Shown here: positions 8,688-17,266 of the stretch, in pieces
Numbering within the stretch: position 1 is the stretch's first letter
How the letters are laid out: every line of letters begins with the position of its first letter
Assembly (NCBI GenBank): GCA_900317585.1
Contig: ONHG01000021.1
Location: 1 to 47,004, forward strand
DNA: 47,004 nucleotides
From: an uncultured Lachnospiraceae bacterium
Lineage (GTDB): Bacteria > Bacillota > Clostridia > Lachnospirales > Lachnospiraceae
Direction of reading: 5' to 3'
Program-made: the position numbers and the translations under genes
Notes under the pieces: generated by a model
The model's database searches: none
Told to the model about the DNA's origin: nothing
Seen by the model: only the letters and a program-made list of their open reading frames with translations

Positions 8688-9263
8688 ATGAAAAAGACAG
8701 CTTATGACAAAAAAAACAATAATAAAAATGGCGGATTCTCTCTCGTAGAGCTCATAGTGGTCATTGCTATTATGGCTGTACTCACAGGAATAGCTTCTAT
8801 GTCTCTTGCATCAGTTATGGGTGTTTCCGTAAAGCAGTGCGCGAGAGATATCCAGTCGGCGGCAAATCAGACACGGGTGTCTACACTGGGCAAGGATGAA
8901 GTCATCATGACAATCACTAAAGGCAATAAAGCAAAATCCAGTGAAGCATATTACTGCACTATAGTGACAAAGGATGGCCTTGGTAAGACAATAGAAAACG
9001 AAGAAAAGATTGGAAAAAGTAACCTGGATATCACATATGTGCTTAGTGATTCAAAGGGCAATAAGACCTCAGATATCACACTTGATGATACACATTCTCT
9101 GACAATCAAATTCAACAGAGGAACCGGTGCAATGGCACCTTGTATGAAAAGTGACGGCAGCAGTGGTGGTGACTATTACTGTATGCAGATTAAAGTGAAA
9201 AAAAACTCAACAGAAAAGATTATTTCATTTTACCCTGAGACCGGTAAGGTGAGCTTAAATTAA
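8688..9263 (+). CDS. Minor prepilin (GspH/FimT-like)
   Basis: A 191-aa prepilin. After a Lys/Asn-rich leader ending in Gly-Gly comes FSLVELIVVIAIMAVLTGIA with Glu5 present. The segment after the helix, VSVKQCARDIQSAANQTRVS, resembles the region of GspH/FimT pseudopilins in which the helix packs on the globular domain. The gene is preceded by a GGAAGGGGG stretch and a 106-bp gap from the 779-aa prepilin. The first twenty residues of the mature helix are nearly the same as in the major pilin, as if gene duplication or exchange had occurred. Prepilin identity is certain; the class is a reasonable guess. Confidence 0.82.
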   Translation: MKKTAYDKKNNNKNGGFSLVELIVVIAIMAVLTGIASMSLASVMGVSVKQCARDIQSAANQTRVSTLGKDEVIMTITKGNKAKSSEAYYCTIVTKDGLGKTIENEEKIGKSNLDITYVLSDSKGNKTSDITLDDTHSLTIKFNRGTGAMAPCMKSDGSSGGDYYCMQIKVKKNSTEKIISFYPETGKVSLN

Positions 9264-9298
9264 AAAATACGGCGGATTTACGAAAGGAGGCAGGCTAC

Positions 9299-9853
9299 GT
9301 GGTTACATTATTTCGAAGAAAAAATAGTGTAAAGAAATTAAATAATAAAGGCTTTACACTAGTTGAACTTATAATAGTAATGGCAATCATGGGGCTTGTC
9401 GGTCTTGCAGTTGCCGGGTTTATCGGGACAAGCAGCTCGCAGTATAAATCAGCGACAAAAGAAGTGGATTTGCAGTATGAAGCGCAGATATTCATGAATC
9501 AGCTCGGTGATATGGTACAGAGCGCATCAAAGGTCACTGCATTCACATACAGCGCAACAGCAGGTGATGTAGAGGTATTTGAGGTAACAAAGACGATTGA
9601 AAAAGAAGACCCGGAAGCTTCCGGTAATACAATTACAGAAACTCATGTATATAAGCTGACACTTAATCTTGATAAAAACAAAGTCTATATGCAAAAAGAC
9701 AGTGGATCAAAGGAGCTTATGGCAGAATATGTATCCGGATTTAAGGCCACAATCGACAAAGACAAAAATTCAGTAAACTTTGATGTTGATTTCAAAAATG
9801 ACAATAAAACTTACAATGTGACACAGAATTTCACAATGCGAAATAAGATGTAA
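9299..9853 (+). CDS. Minor prepilin (PilW/GspJ-like)
   Basis: Start is GTG at 9299, fixed by AAAGGAGG at 9283-9290, 8 bp away. The basic leader ends NNKG and is followed by FTLVELIIVMAIMGLVGLAV with Glu5. The post-helix part (SSQYKSATKEVDLQYEAQIF then MNQLGDMVQSASKV) is typical of PilW/GspJ-type minor pilins, and the length of 184 aa fits. It lies 35 bp after the GspH-like gene. With the 4831 and 6242 products it completes an H-I-J-K-like set of four minor pilins, the set that in type II and type IV systems primes fibre assembly and forms its tip. Confidence 0.82.
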   Translation: MVTLFRRKNSVKKLNNKGFTLVELIIVMAIMGLVGLAVAGFIGTSSSQYKSATKEVDLQYEAQIFMNQLGDMVQSASKVTAFTYSATAGDVEVFEVTKTIEKEDPEASGNTITETHVYKLTLNLDKNKVYMQKDSGSKELMAEYVSGFKATIDKDKNSVNFDVDFKNDNKTYNVTQNFTMRNKM

Positions 9854-9943
9854 AATATAAGATATAAACGATAAGGATACAAACAGTAAAGATACAATTA
9901 CTAAATGTAAAACGTTAGAGATGCAATGGGTTAGGAGCATACT

Positions 9944-12900
9944 ATGAAGAGAGTTGGAAGCAAGAAGAAAATAATATTACCGATTATACTGGTACTGACA
10001 GGAGCACTGCTTACCACATCACTTGTGGTGTATAATAATCTTACGAGTGTAAGTGCGGATGCGACGTTTGATGGCATAAATAAAATTATTGATGAAAAGA
10101 CCAAAGATGGAAGCACAGATGATACTTTCAATATCGTGGAAGTGGTTCCGGATAAGAGTATGGCTTCGTTTGGATATCTTATTGATGGGCAGGAGCCTGA
10201 TTTGGGAACAGAGGGACTGGGGGCAGTTTATGGAGATAATGAGACAGGACCTAAAGCAAGAAAAGAGTATATAACAGATTTTAGAAATAAAGTGTCTTCT
10301 GTTATAGCATCTGATTCAGAAGATGAAACAAAGCCTCTTTATTATGATGGAGATTATGAAGAAAGCTATGTTAACCCTGATGGCACAAATAAGGAAAATA
10401 GTGATTGGAAAGAAATTAAATTAAATGGGGAAGAACTTATACAGAAGAATACACAAGGATATCAGATGGTAAAATCTGATGATGGATTAGGAGATTATAG
10501 TTACAGTTTTGAGTATGAACCGGCAATAAAAGATGGTAATGCAGTTGGAGATTACGAGCAAAATGTAGATTATTATGCTTTTATGAAAGATATTTCCATT
10601 GGAAAAGGTGGGTATTATGATTTAATATTTAAAACAGCCAAAATAAATGCTGGAAGCAATAACAAGGATTACTTTTCAATAGTAGATGAAAAAGGTCAAT
10701 ATGTTCATAATGCTTATTCAGCATTGAATATTAAAGAGGTAGAAGATTGGAGAGTAAAGGATGGAGATCCTTCTCAGATAAATGAAAATGATATTTTATA
10801 TACATTTGATAGTAGTATAAATGAATATAAGTATTTAGGAAAGGCAAGAGATTTTTCACAGAAGAATAATCCTGATTTATGGAAGTGGCAGGCTAATATT
10901 GATGGAATTGATGGTAACAATGGTACTCCTGGTAGTATGGTTAAATATTTTATGTTATCATTTCAATATGTGTCACCAGATAAAATAGCTAATGATCAAG
11001 TCTATTATGAAGTTGATGAGCAAAATATTGAGTTCAGAGAGGATAAGACTGGACATTATTCTGGAATATTAAATGAAAATGAACCATATGTGAAGGTGCA
11101 AAATAAAAATGACGGTATAACCTATAATGGACATTTTAGAGAAAATGAAAATAGTAAAAAATATAACTATGTTGGTAAAGGAAAAGGAAGTTATAATTTA
11201 GTTAAAGATGACAAAGCAGTAATGGATCATGATGCTTATGTTAGAAGTATTTATGTTAAAAATAAAGTAATTAATCGTGATTGGTTTAGAGAATATGTTT
11301 TTAATAATAATAAAAAAATTAATTTTAAAGTAATTACTGTGACTCCACAAGAATTAAATAGTATGTCATTGGATAAGATTAATTTACTATATTTATCAGA
11401 ATCTGGTATAGATGGGGAGAAAGATATCTCTTATAATAATTCTAACGATATAACAATTGAGGTAGCAAAAAATATTTGTCAACAGATAAGTAGTGATAAT
11501 AAAAAACTGCCTGTTATACTTGATTACGGTAAAGTGAAAAATTGTAAAGATTTCTATAATGGACCTAATATGTATAAATTAATGGGAGCTTTGAGCTGTA
11601 GAAATAGCAAGCTCACAAAAAATACAGATGGTAATGATATTTATAATGGGCATTATATGAATCTGGATACATTATATAGTTTGAATTTTAATTACAATGC
11701 ACTGCTTTTTAGTGAAGAAAAAGATTATCCAAACGGTTTTTTAAATGGTAATGCGGTCTATGTCGTTCCTTCAAATACTATAGGAGATATGCCATTTATT
11801 ATGAAAAATTTTACATCTCCATTAACACAAAGTAAGGATACGGATACAGATAAAAAATTTCAGGAAGATTTATTTAATATAGGGTTTGGAGAGATAGCAG
11901 AATATATTAATTCTGAGAATACATTATTAAAAAAGCAAAATCAGGAATTAATTCATAAAAAGATAAGTAAAGATGTTATAATAAGTTATATTATTTCATA
12001 TAAGTACAAAAGATCAATTGCAACAGATAAAATTCAAAGTTTGAATATATTAGAGATCGAACCCGGTAGAAGCAATGGTTACAACAAAGAAGTTAATGAT
12101 ATGTACAAAAAAGTACTATATTATGATGACCTTAAGTCATGGCTTGGAAAAGATTGTCCTGATGAGAAAAATGTTACAATTACACGAATGGCCGTAACGG
12201 AATTTATTGGTCATATAGATGATTTAAAACAGTATGATATGATATATATTGGCTTGAACATTGAGAACTTTAATACAGACTCTACAGGCAAAACACATTA
12301 TAATGATTCAAGTATGGATGGTTTGGTTTATTCAAACATTGGTGACATTGTTGTTATAGATCCAAAAAAATATGGTCATGCAGGTTTATTGGATTCAGAT
12401 TATACAGATGGAGCTAAAAGAACAAGTCTTATAGATAATCTTCCTAAAGTTACAGATGCAAATTATACGTCTGCACCTAATACATATAGAGCTTCAGGAA
12501 ATGATTTAACCAAAGAAAAGGTAAGTGCTCTGGAAGATTATCTTGATTCAGGTTACCCGATTGTTTTTTCATATGGTTTCTTTTCAAGAAATTATGAATC
12601 TAATGTAAATGAAAATTTTATAGATAACAGTTCAAACATGTTTGACTTCCTTTGTCATGCATATGAGAGTACAAATGCGATTGCTGTGGATAGCAGTGGT
12701 TCTGCATATAATTTATACAATGTTTTAACAAGTGAGAAACCAAAGATTAGTCTTACTGCACCAAAAAATTCTGATGGAAAGGAATATGCAGAAGTAAGTG
12801 ATGATAAGCTGTCATTGGAATTCGGGGTGTCAACGGTAGGTACAACTACAGAGGATCCAAAGATAAATGTAGAGTTATATATTGATGCAAATAAAGATGG

Positions 12901-14788
12901 AAAATTTTCTTCAATTGAAAAGCTCAATGCATCAAATTATAAGTTATATTTAAATGATGTAGAAACAAAACCGCAAATTGATTCGGATGGAAATTATTTT
13001 AATAGTATTTCATTATGCGATAAAATCAAACTGGTATATGATTTACCACACGGAGTGAATGGATTGATATCATGGAAGCTCGTGGCGAGACTTGCTGGTA
13101 GTCCTTCAAGATATGATTTTGCTTCTGGATTTGTACATGAAAAAGTAGTTACGAAAGAGAAAGTTAATGTCCTTCAGATTAACACATCTGGCGTATCTTC
13201 ATATAATCTTGAGGAGATTTATAAAGATAGCAGTAAATCTCATTTAGCTGGCATTTTAAATGATGAGGTTAAGGATTATGAGTTTACTATTAAAACGGTA
13301 AAGTCTGATTCTGATGAATTGAAACAGATTTGTAAAGAAGGCAAATTAAAACAGTATAACCTGCTTATTATGGGATATGGAGAGTATTATCAAATTGATA
13401 ATCTGGATTCGGATTTGAAGCCTATAAAAGAATATATAGAAGATGGAAATGCTGTTTTGGTAACATATGATACCACATCATATTATAATTTTGACGATCC
13501 TAATAACAGCAAAATTTGGGGATTGAGTTTTAACAAAAATTTACGTGATACGGTTGGTATGGATAGATATGGGGTATCGTTGGCTGATTCTCCGTTAAAA
13601 GAGGGCATTGATGTATCGTCAGAAAATACAGATAAATATAATACAATTGTAAATTATGCAACATCTAAATGTAAGGACATAGCATATAAACCTAGAAGTA
13701 ATAAATCAACGGTTATAAAAAATTCGCAAGGATTTACATTTGCGGATTTGAATACGTTTCAATTACAAAATGAAACATATGGAAAGTATAGTATTTATAA
13801 GGATGTTGAAGTTGGTAAAAGTGATGCATTTAATGTATTGCTATTGAACAGAGGACAGATTGGAATGTATCCATGTCAGGTTGATGCATCTATCGCTTTG
13901 ACGTTATCATCAAATCCACATTATCAGTTGGATTTAAATCAGGATTGCGATGAGGATGGTCAGACAGATTTAGTTGTATGGTTTGCATTAAGTAACTGGG
14001 GAAGTAATTCAGGTTCATATGAAGTTTCAGCAGGAGATGCCAGAAATAATTATTATATTTATACTGATGGCAACATTACATATAATGGAATGGGTCGTTC
14101 AAGCAGTATAAATTGGCAACAACCTAATGAACTTAGACTTTTTGTAAATACAATGATTTTAGCTTACGATGCTGCACCGCATGCGCCTGAACTCTCACTT
14201 AAAGAGGGGTATGACAGAAATTCGGCAGATGTAAATACAATATATGCAACGCTGGATGATGCCATTGATCAGGAGAACTCATCAAGTACGGCAGATGCAC
14301 TTCCAGAGGGAAGTGAAACAACAAAGGATGTGTATTTTACGGTAACTGATACAAATAATCTAAAAAATCAGGTTGTTGCAAATACAAAAGTTCATACAAA
14401 ATTTTATATTGAATGCAGTAAAGAAGAGTATAATAAAAATAAAGAAGATAAAAGAACTCTTAATACTGGAAGTGGAACAGTTTATTTACAGGAAGTGAAG
14501 TGGAACATATATTCGCTGAATAATGATGGTTCTCCGGTCGAGCCACCTATAAGTCCGACAGAAAATAATGGTAATACTACAATCAGAGATTTTTTTGATA
14601 ATGGTAAAACGTATATGATAAAGGTTCCTATTTCTATTTTGCCAAAGGGAAGTAATTCAATTAAAGTTTATGCTATTGCATATAGTGAGATATGTAAGCA
14701 AAAGAATGGAGTTCCAAAATATATGAATTCACCGGAAGTATATAAGACTTTTGATGTTCGACGTTTAGGTCTTGCAGACCTCGACTAG
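9944..14788 (+). CDS. DUF5057 giant membrane-anchored surface protein of the pilus locus
   Basis: A 1614-aa protein with a basic N-terminus and one hydrophobic segment at about 10-29 (IILPIILVLTGALLTTSLVV) that is a signal anchor or signal peptide. The region from about residue 62 (FNIVEVVPDKSMASFGYLID) matches my memory of the DUF5057 family. Three stretches look like repeats of a Rossmann-like, amidotransferase-type fold, each with a start strand (62, about 701 LNILEIEPGRSNGY, about 1074 KVNVLQINTSG), a 'where to look' strand (475 LLYLSESG, 763 YDMIYIGLN, 1139 YNLLIMGYGEYY) and a third strand (521 LPVILDYGK, 866 GYPIVFSYGF, 1164 GNAVLVTYDT). It is the last gene before the terminator and its middle is more AT-rich than the pilin genes. 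No sortase motif is seen. Role as a pilus-associated adhesin or tip protein is inferred from context. Confidence 0.72.
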   Translation: MKRVGSKKKIILPIILVLTGALLTTSLVVYNNLTSVSADATFDGINKIIDEKTKDGSTDDTFNIVEVVPDKSMASFGYLIDGQEPDLGTEGLGAVYGDNETGPKARKEYITDFRNKVSSVIASDSEDETKPLYYDGDYEESYVNPDGTNKENSDWKEIKLNGEELIQKNTQGYQMVKSDDGLGDYSYSFEYEPAIKDGNAVGDYEQNVDYYAFMKDISIGKGGYYDLIFKTAKINAGSNNKDYFSIVDEKGQYVHNAYSALNIKEVEDWRVKDGDPSQINENDILYTFDSSINEYKYLGKARDFSQKNNPDLWKWQANIDGIDGNNGTPGSMVKYFMLSFQYVSPDKIANDQVYYEVDEQNIEFREDKTGHYSGILNENEPYVKVQNKNDGITYNGHFRENENSKKYNYVGKGKGSYNLVKDDKAVMDHDAYVRSIYVKNKVINRDWFREYVFNNNKKINFKVITVTPQELNSMSLDKINLLYLSESGIDGEKDISYNNSNDITIEVAKNICQQISSDNKKLPVILDYGKVKNCKDFYNGPNMYKLMGALSCRNSKLTKNTDGNDIYNGHYMNLDTLYSLNFNYNALLFSEEKDYPNGFLNGNAVYVVPSNTIGDMPFIMKNFTSPLTQSKDTDTDKKFQEDLFNIGFGEIAEYINSENTLLKKQNQELIHKKISKDVIISYIISYKYKRSIATDKIQSLNILEIEPGRSNGYNKEVNDMYKKVLYYDDLKSWLGKDCPDEKNVTITRMAVTEFIGHIDDLKQYDMIYIGLNIENFNTDSTGKTHYNDSSMDGLVYSNIGDIVVIDPKKYGHAGLLDSDYTDGAKRTSLIDNLPKVTDANYTSAPNTYRASGNDLTKEKVSALEDYLDSGYPIVFSYGFFSRNYESNVNENFIDNSSNMFDFLCHAYESTNAIAVDSSGSAYNLYNVLTSEKPKISLTAPKNSDGKEYAEVSDDKLSLEFGVSTVGTTTEDPKINVELYIDANKDGKFSSIEKLNASNYKLYLNDVETKPQIDSDGNYFNSISLCDKIKLVYDLPHGVNGLISWKLVARLAGSPSRYDFASGFVHEKVVTKEKVNVLQINTSGVSSYNLEEIYKDSSKSHLAGILNDEVKDYEFTIKTVKSDSDELKQICKEGKLKQYNLLIMGYGEYYQIDNLDSDLKPIKEYIEDGNAVLVTYDTTSYYNFDDPNNSKIWGLSFNKNLRDTVGMDRYGVSLADSPLKEGIDVSSENTDKYNTIVNYATSKCKDIAYKPRSNKSTVIKNSQGFTFADLNTFQLQNETYGKYSIYKDVEVGKSDAFNVLLLNRGQIGMYPCQVDASIALTLSSNPHYQLDLNQDCDEDGQTDLVVWFALSNWGSNSGSYEVSAGDARNNYYIYTDGNITYNGMGRSSSINWQQPNELRLFVNTMILAYDAAPHAPELSLKEGYDRNSADVNTIYATLDDAIDQENSSSTADALPEGSETTKDVYFTVTDTNNLKNQVVANTKVHTKFYIECSKEEYNKNKEDKRTLNTGSGTVYLQEVKWNIYSLNNDGSPVEPPISPTENNGNTTIRDFFDNGKTYMIKVPISILPKGSNSIKVYAIAYSEICKQKNGVPKYMNSPEVYKTFDVRRLGLADLD

Positions 14789-14800
14789 CAACAAATCAAA

Positions 14801-14851
14801 ACAGAGATCAATACATAGATTACCAATCATGTATATGGTCTCTGTTTTTTT
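14801..14851 (+). terminator. Intrinsic terminator of the pilus locus
   Basis: ACAGAGA (14801-14807) pairs with TCTCTGT (14839-14845), an inner ATACAT/ATGTAT stem (14811-14816 with 14829-14834) extends it, and a run of T follows to 14851. It ends the transcript 13 bp after the DUF5057 stop. A 71-codon open frame across it is not credible. Confidence 0.85.
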
Positions 14852-14874
14852 ACTGTTTCTTTATACTTTCTTTA

Positions 14875-14902
14875 TTGAATTATCCACGCTTATTGATAAA
14901 AT
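14875..14902 (+). promoter_or_regulatory. Promoter of the ABC exporter pair
   Basis: TTGAAT (14875-14880) and TAAAAT (14897-14902) are 16 bp apart. The start of transcription would be near 14909, about 70 bp before the first exporter gene, and the element lies just behind the pilus terminator. Confidence 0.5.
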
Positions 14903-14979
14903 AAAAAGTATGCGCACGATTGCGGATATTTTTGCATTCGTGTATGGGAATATATTAACCGGAAAGAAAGGAAAAATCT

Positions 14980-17265
14980 ATGAGTAAAATTTTCAAGAAT
15001 CTGATTCCATACTGGCGATGGATCATATTAATTTTTGTTTTTCTCATTGCTCAGGCTTACTGTGATCTGGCTTTGCCTGCGTACACATCTGATATCATCG
15101 ATGTGGGTATCCAGGACCACGGCATTGAGCATATCCTGCCAGAGGAGATTACCTCGGAGGATTATCAGATGGCACAGACATTTATGCTGTCTGACGAGAA
15201 AGAAAAATTTACGGACTGTTACGAGGCGCAGGATGCTTCAAAATCTGATGACAGTGTGGCAAAATACAAGCTGACAGCTGATTCTGACACACTTGATAAG
15301 CTGGATGAGAATCTTTTAGTTCCTCTTGTCATGGCATATCAGGCTTTTCAGTCGGGGGAGCAGATGGATGTGGATGCATCGGCTATCCCGCAGGGAGCAG
15401 CGCTCGATGATAACATGATAAAGCAGATAAGAAGCAAGGTGCAGGACAAAATCGATGCGGTGGGTTCATCTACCTTAAAGTCCATGGGTGTAGCTTTTGC
15501 GACAAAGTGTGATGAGAATGCAGGAATCGACGTGGATGCCAATCAGGTTGCTTATCTGTGGAAGGCAGGCGCCAAGATGGCAGCCTTTGCAGCTATTATG
15601 CTTATAGCAGCATGTGTTGTAGGTTTTGCGGCTTCAAAGGTCGGTGCCGCTGTAGGCAGGGATTTGAGGGAGAAGACCTTTTCAAAGGTTGTAGGTTTTT
15701 CAAATGCCGAGATTAACAAATTCTCTACGGCATCACTTATTACGAGAAGCACGAACGATATACAGCAGATTCAGATGGTTACTACTATGATGCTTCGTAT
15801 GGTGCTTTACGCGCCAATCGTTGGTATCGGTGGTATCATCAAGGTGGCACAGACCAAATCCGGCATGGAGTGGGTGATTGCCATTGCGGTTGCTGCCATC
15901 ATGGTTTTTATTTTCACACTGGTTGGCATTGCGATGCCAAAGTTCAAGATTATGCAGAGTCTTGTAGACAAGGTAAACCTCGTTTCTCGTGAGATTCTTA
16001 CAGGTCTTTCCGTTATCAGGGCTTTCGGCCGTGAGAAGGAGGAGGAAAAGAGGTTTGATGAGGCTAACCGTGAGCTTACACGCACACAGCTGTTTACAAA
16101 CCGTGTCATGACCTTTATGATGCCGGGTATGTCCATGATCATGTACTGCATCACACTTGGCATCGTGTGGGTTGCGGCAGGCAGAATAGACAAGGGCTCT
16201 ATGCAGGTTGGTACCATGACTGCGTTTATTACATATGCCATGATGATTGTTATGTCATTCCTCATGCTTTCAGCCATGTCCATCATGCTTCCGAGAGCAG
16301 GTGTTGCGGCAGAGCGTATCGATGAGGTTATAAGGACAAACAGCACTGTAAATGATCCAAAAGAGCCTGTTACTGAGGCTGATCACAGAGGTGTTATCCG
16401 TTTCAACCATGTGGATTTCAGATATCCGGGAGCAAAGGAGGATGTGCTTTCAGACATTGATTTTGTGGCGGAGCCGGGCAAAATCACAGCTATCATCGGA
16501 AGTACCGGCTGTGGAAAGTCTACACTTGTAAACCTGATTCCGCGTTTCTATGACGTGACGGGAGGCTCAATAGAGCTTGATGGACACGATATCAGAGACT
16601 ACACACTAAGCGAGCTTCGCGAGTCAATAGGCTTTGTTCCGCAGAAGGGTATTCTTTTCTCGGGAACCATCTCCTCAAACCTGCGCTTTGGTAAAGCAGA
16701 CGCGAGTGATGAGCAGATAAAAAAGGCTGCGGATATCGCACAGGCTTCTGAGTTTATCGAGACAAAGAATGACAGGTATGACAGCTCAATCGCACAGGGC
16801 GGCTCAAACGTGTCAGGAGGCCAGAAGCAGAGGCTTGCCATAGCAAGAGCTATCGCAAAGGACCCTCATATCTATGTGTTTGATGACAGCTTTTCAGCAC
16901 TCGATATGAAGACTGATGCGCGTCTGCGTGCAGCCTTAGCTGAGGTGACAGAGAAGGCTTCCGTCATTATAGTGGCACAGCGTATCAGCACGATTATTCA
17001 TGCTGACCAGATTCTCGTGCTCGATGACGGTAAAATCGTAGGAAAAGGCACCCACGAGGAGCTTCTTAAAAATTGCGATGTATATATGCAGATTGCACAG
17101 TCACAGCTTTCAGCAAAGGAACTTGGACTTGATGATAAGGCGTCAGAAACTGCAACAGACAAAGCGGTAGAAACTGCAACAGATAAAGCAGCAGATACTG
17201 CAACAAAAACAGCAACAGATACTTCGGCTGTATCAGGCTTAGATAATGAAAAGGAGGGCATGTAA
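14980..17265 (+). CDS. ABC exporter half-transporter, degenerate-site subunit
   Basis: A type IV-fold ABC exporter subunit of 761 aa: membrane domain to about residue 440, then the nucleotide-binding domain with Walker A GSTGCGKST (about 507-515), signature VSGGQ (about 611), Walker B IYVFDDSFSALD (about 633), where the catalytic Glu is Asp, and an H-loop reading AQRIST, where His is Gln. The partner gene has the intact Glu and His but an altered signature, so the two form a heterodimer with one catalytic and one degenerate site, as in TmrAB/BmrCD/LmrCD-type exporters. An unusual insert of about 160 acidic residues lies between membrane helices 1 and 2 and should face outside. The C-terminal tail has ETATDKA-type repeats. 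AAAGGA precedes the start. Substrate unknown. Confidence 0.9.
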   Translation: MSKIFKNLIPYWRWIILIFVFLIAQAYCDLALPAYTSDIIDVGIQDHGIEHILPEEITSEDYQMAQTFMLSDEKEKFTDCYEAQDASKSDDSVAKYKLTADSDTLDKLDENLLVPLVMAYQAFQSGEQMDVDASAIPQGAALDDNMIKQIRSKVQDKIDAVGSSTLKSMGVAFATKCDENAGIDVDANQVAYLWKAGAKMAAFAAIMLIAACVVGFAASKVGAAVGRDLREKTFSKVVGFSNAEINKFSTASLITRSTNDIQQIQMVTTMMLRMVLYAPIVGIGGIIKVAQTKSGMEWVIAIAVAAIMVFIFTLVGIAMPKFKIMQSLVDKVNLVSREILTGLSVIRAFGREKEEEKRFDEANRELTRTQLFTNRVMTFMMPGMSMIMYCITLGIVWVAAGRIDKGSMQVGTMTAFITYAMMIVMSFLMLSAMSIMLPRAGVAAERIDEVIRTNSTVNDPKEPVTEADHRGVIRFNHVDFRYPGAKEDVLSDIDFVAEPGKITAIIGSTGCGKSTLVNLIPRFYDVTGGSIELDGHDIRDYTLSELRESIGFVPQKGILFSGTISSNLRFGKADASDEQIKKAADIAQASEFIETKNDRYDSSIAQGGSNVSGGQKQRLAIARAIAKDPHIYVFDDSFSALDMKTDARLRAALAEVTEKASVIIVAQRISTIIHADQILVLDDGKIVGKGTHEELLKNCDVYMQIAQSQLSAKELGLDDKASETATDKAVETATDKAADTATKTATDTSAVSGLDNEKEGM

Positions 17266-17266
17266 G

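Noticed and set aside
14772-14987. 71-codon open frame between the pilus locus and the ABC genes
   Set aside because: It runs through a clear terminator and the next promoter, overlaps the DUF5057 end and has no ribosome site.
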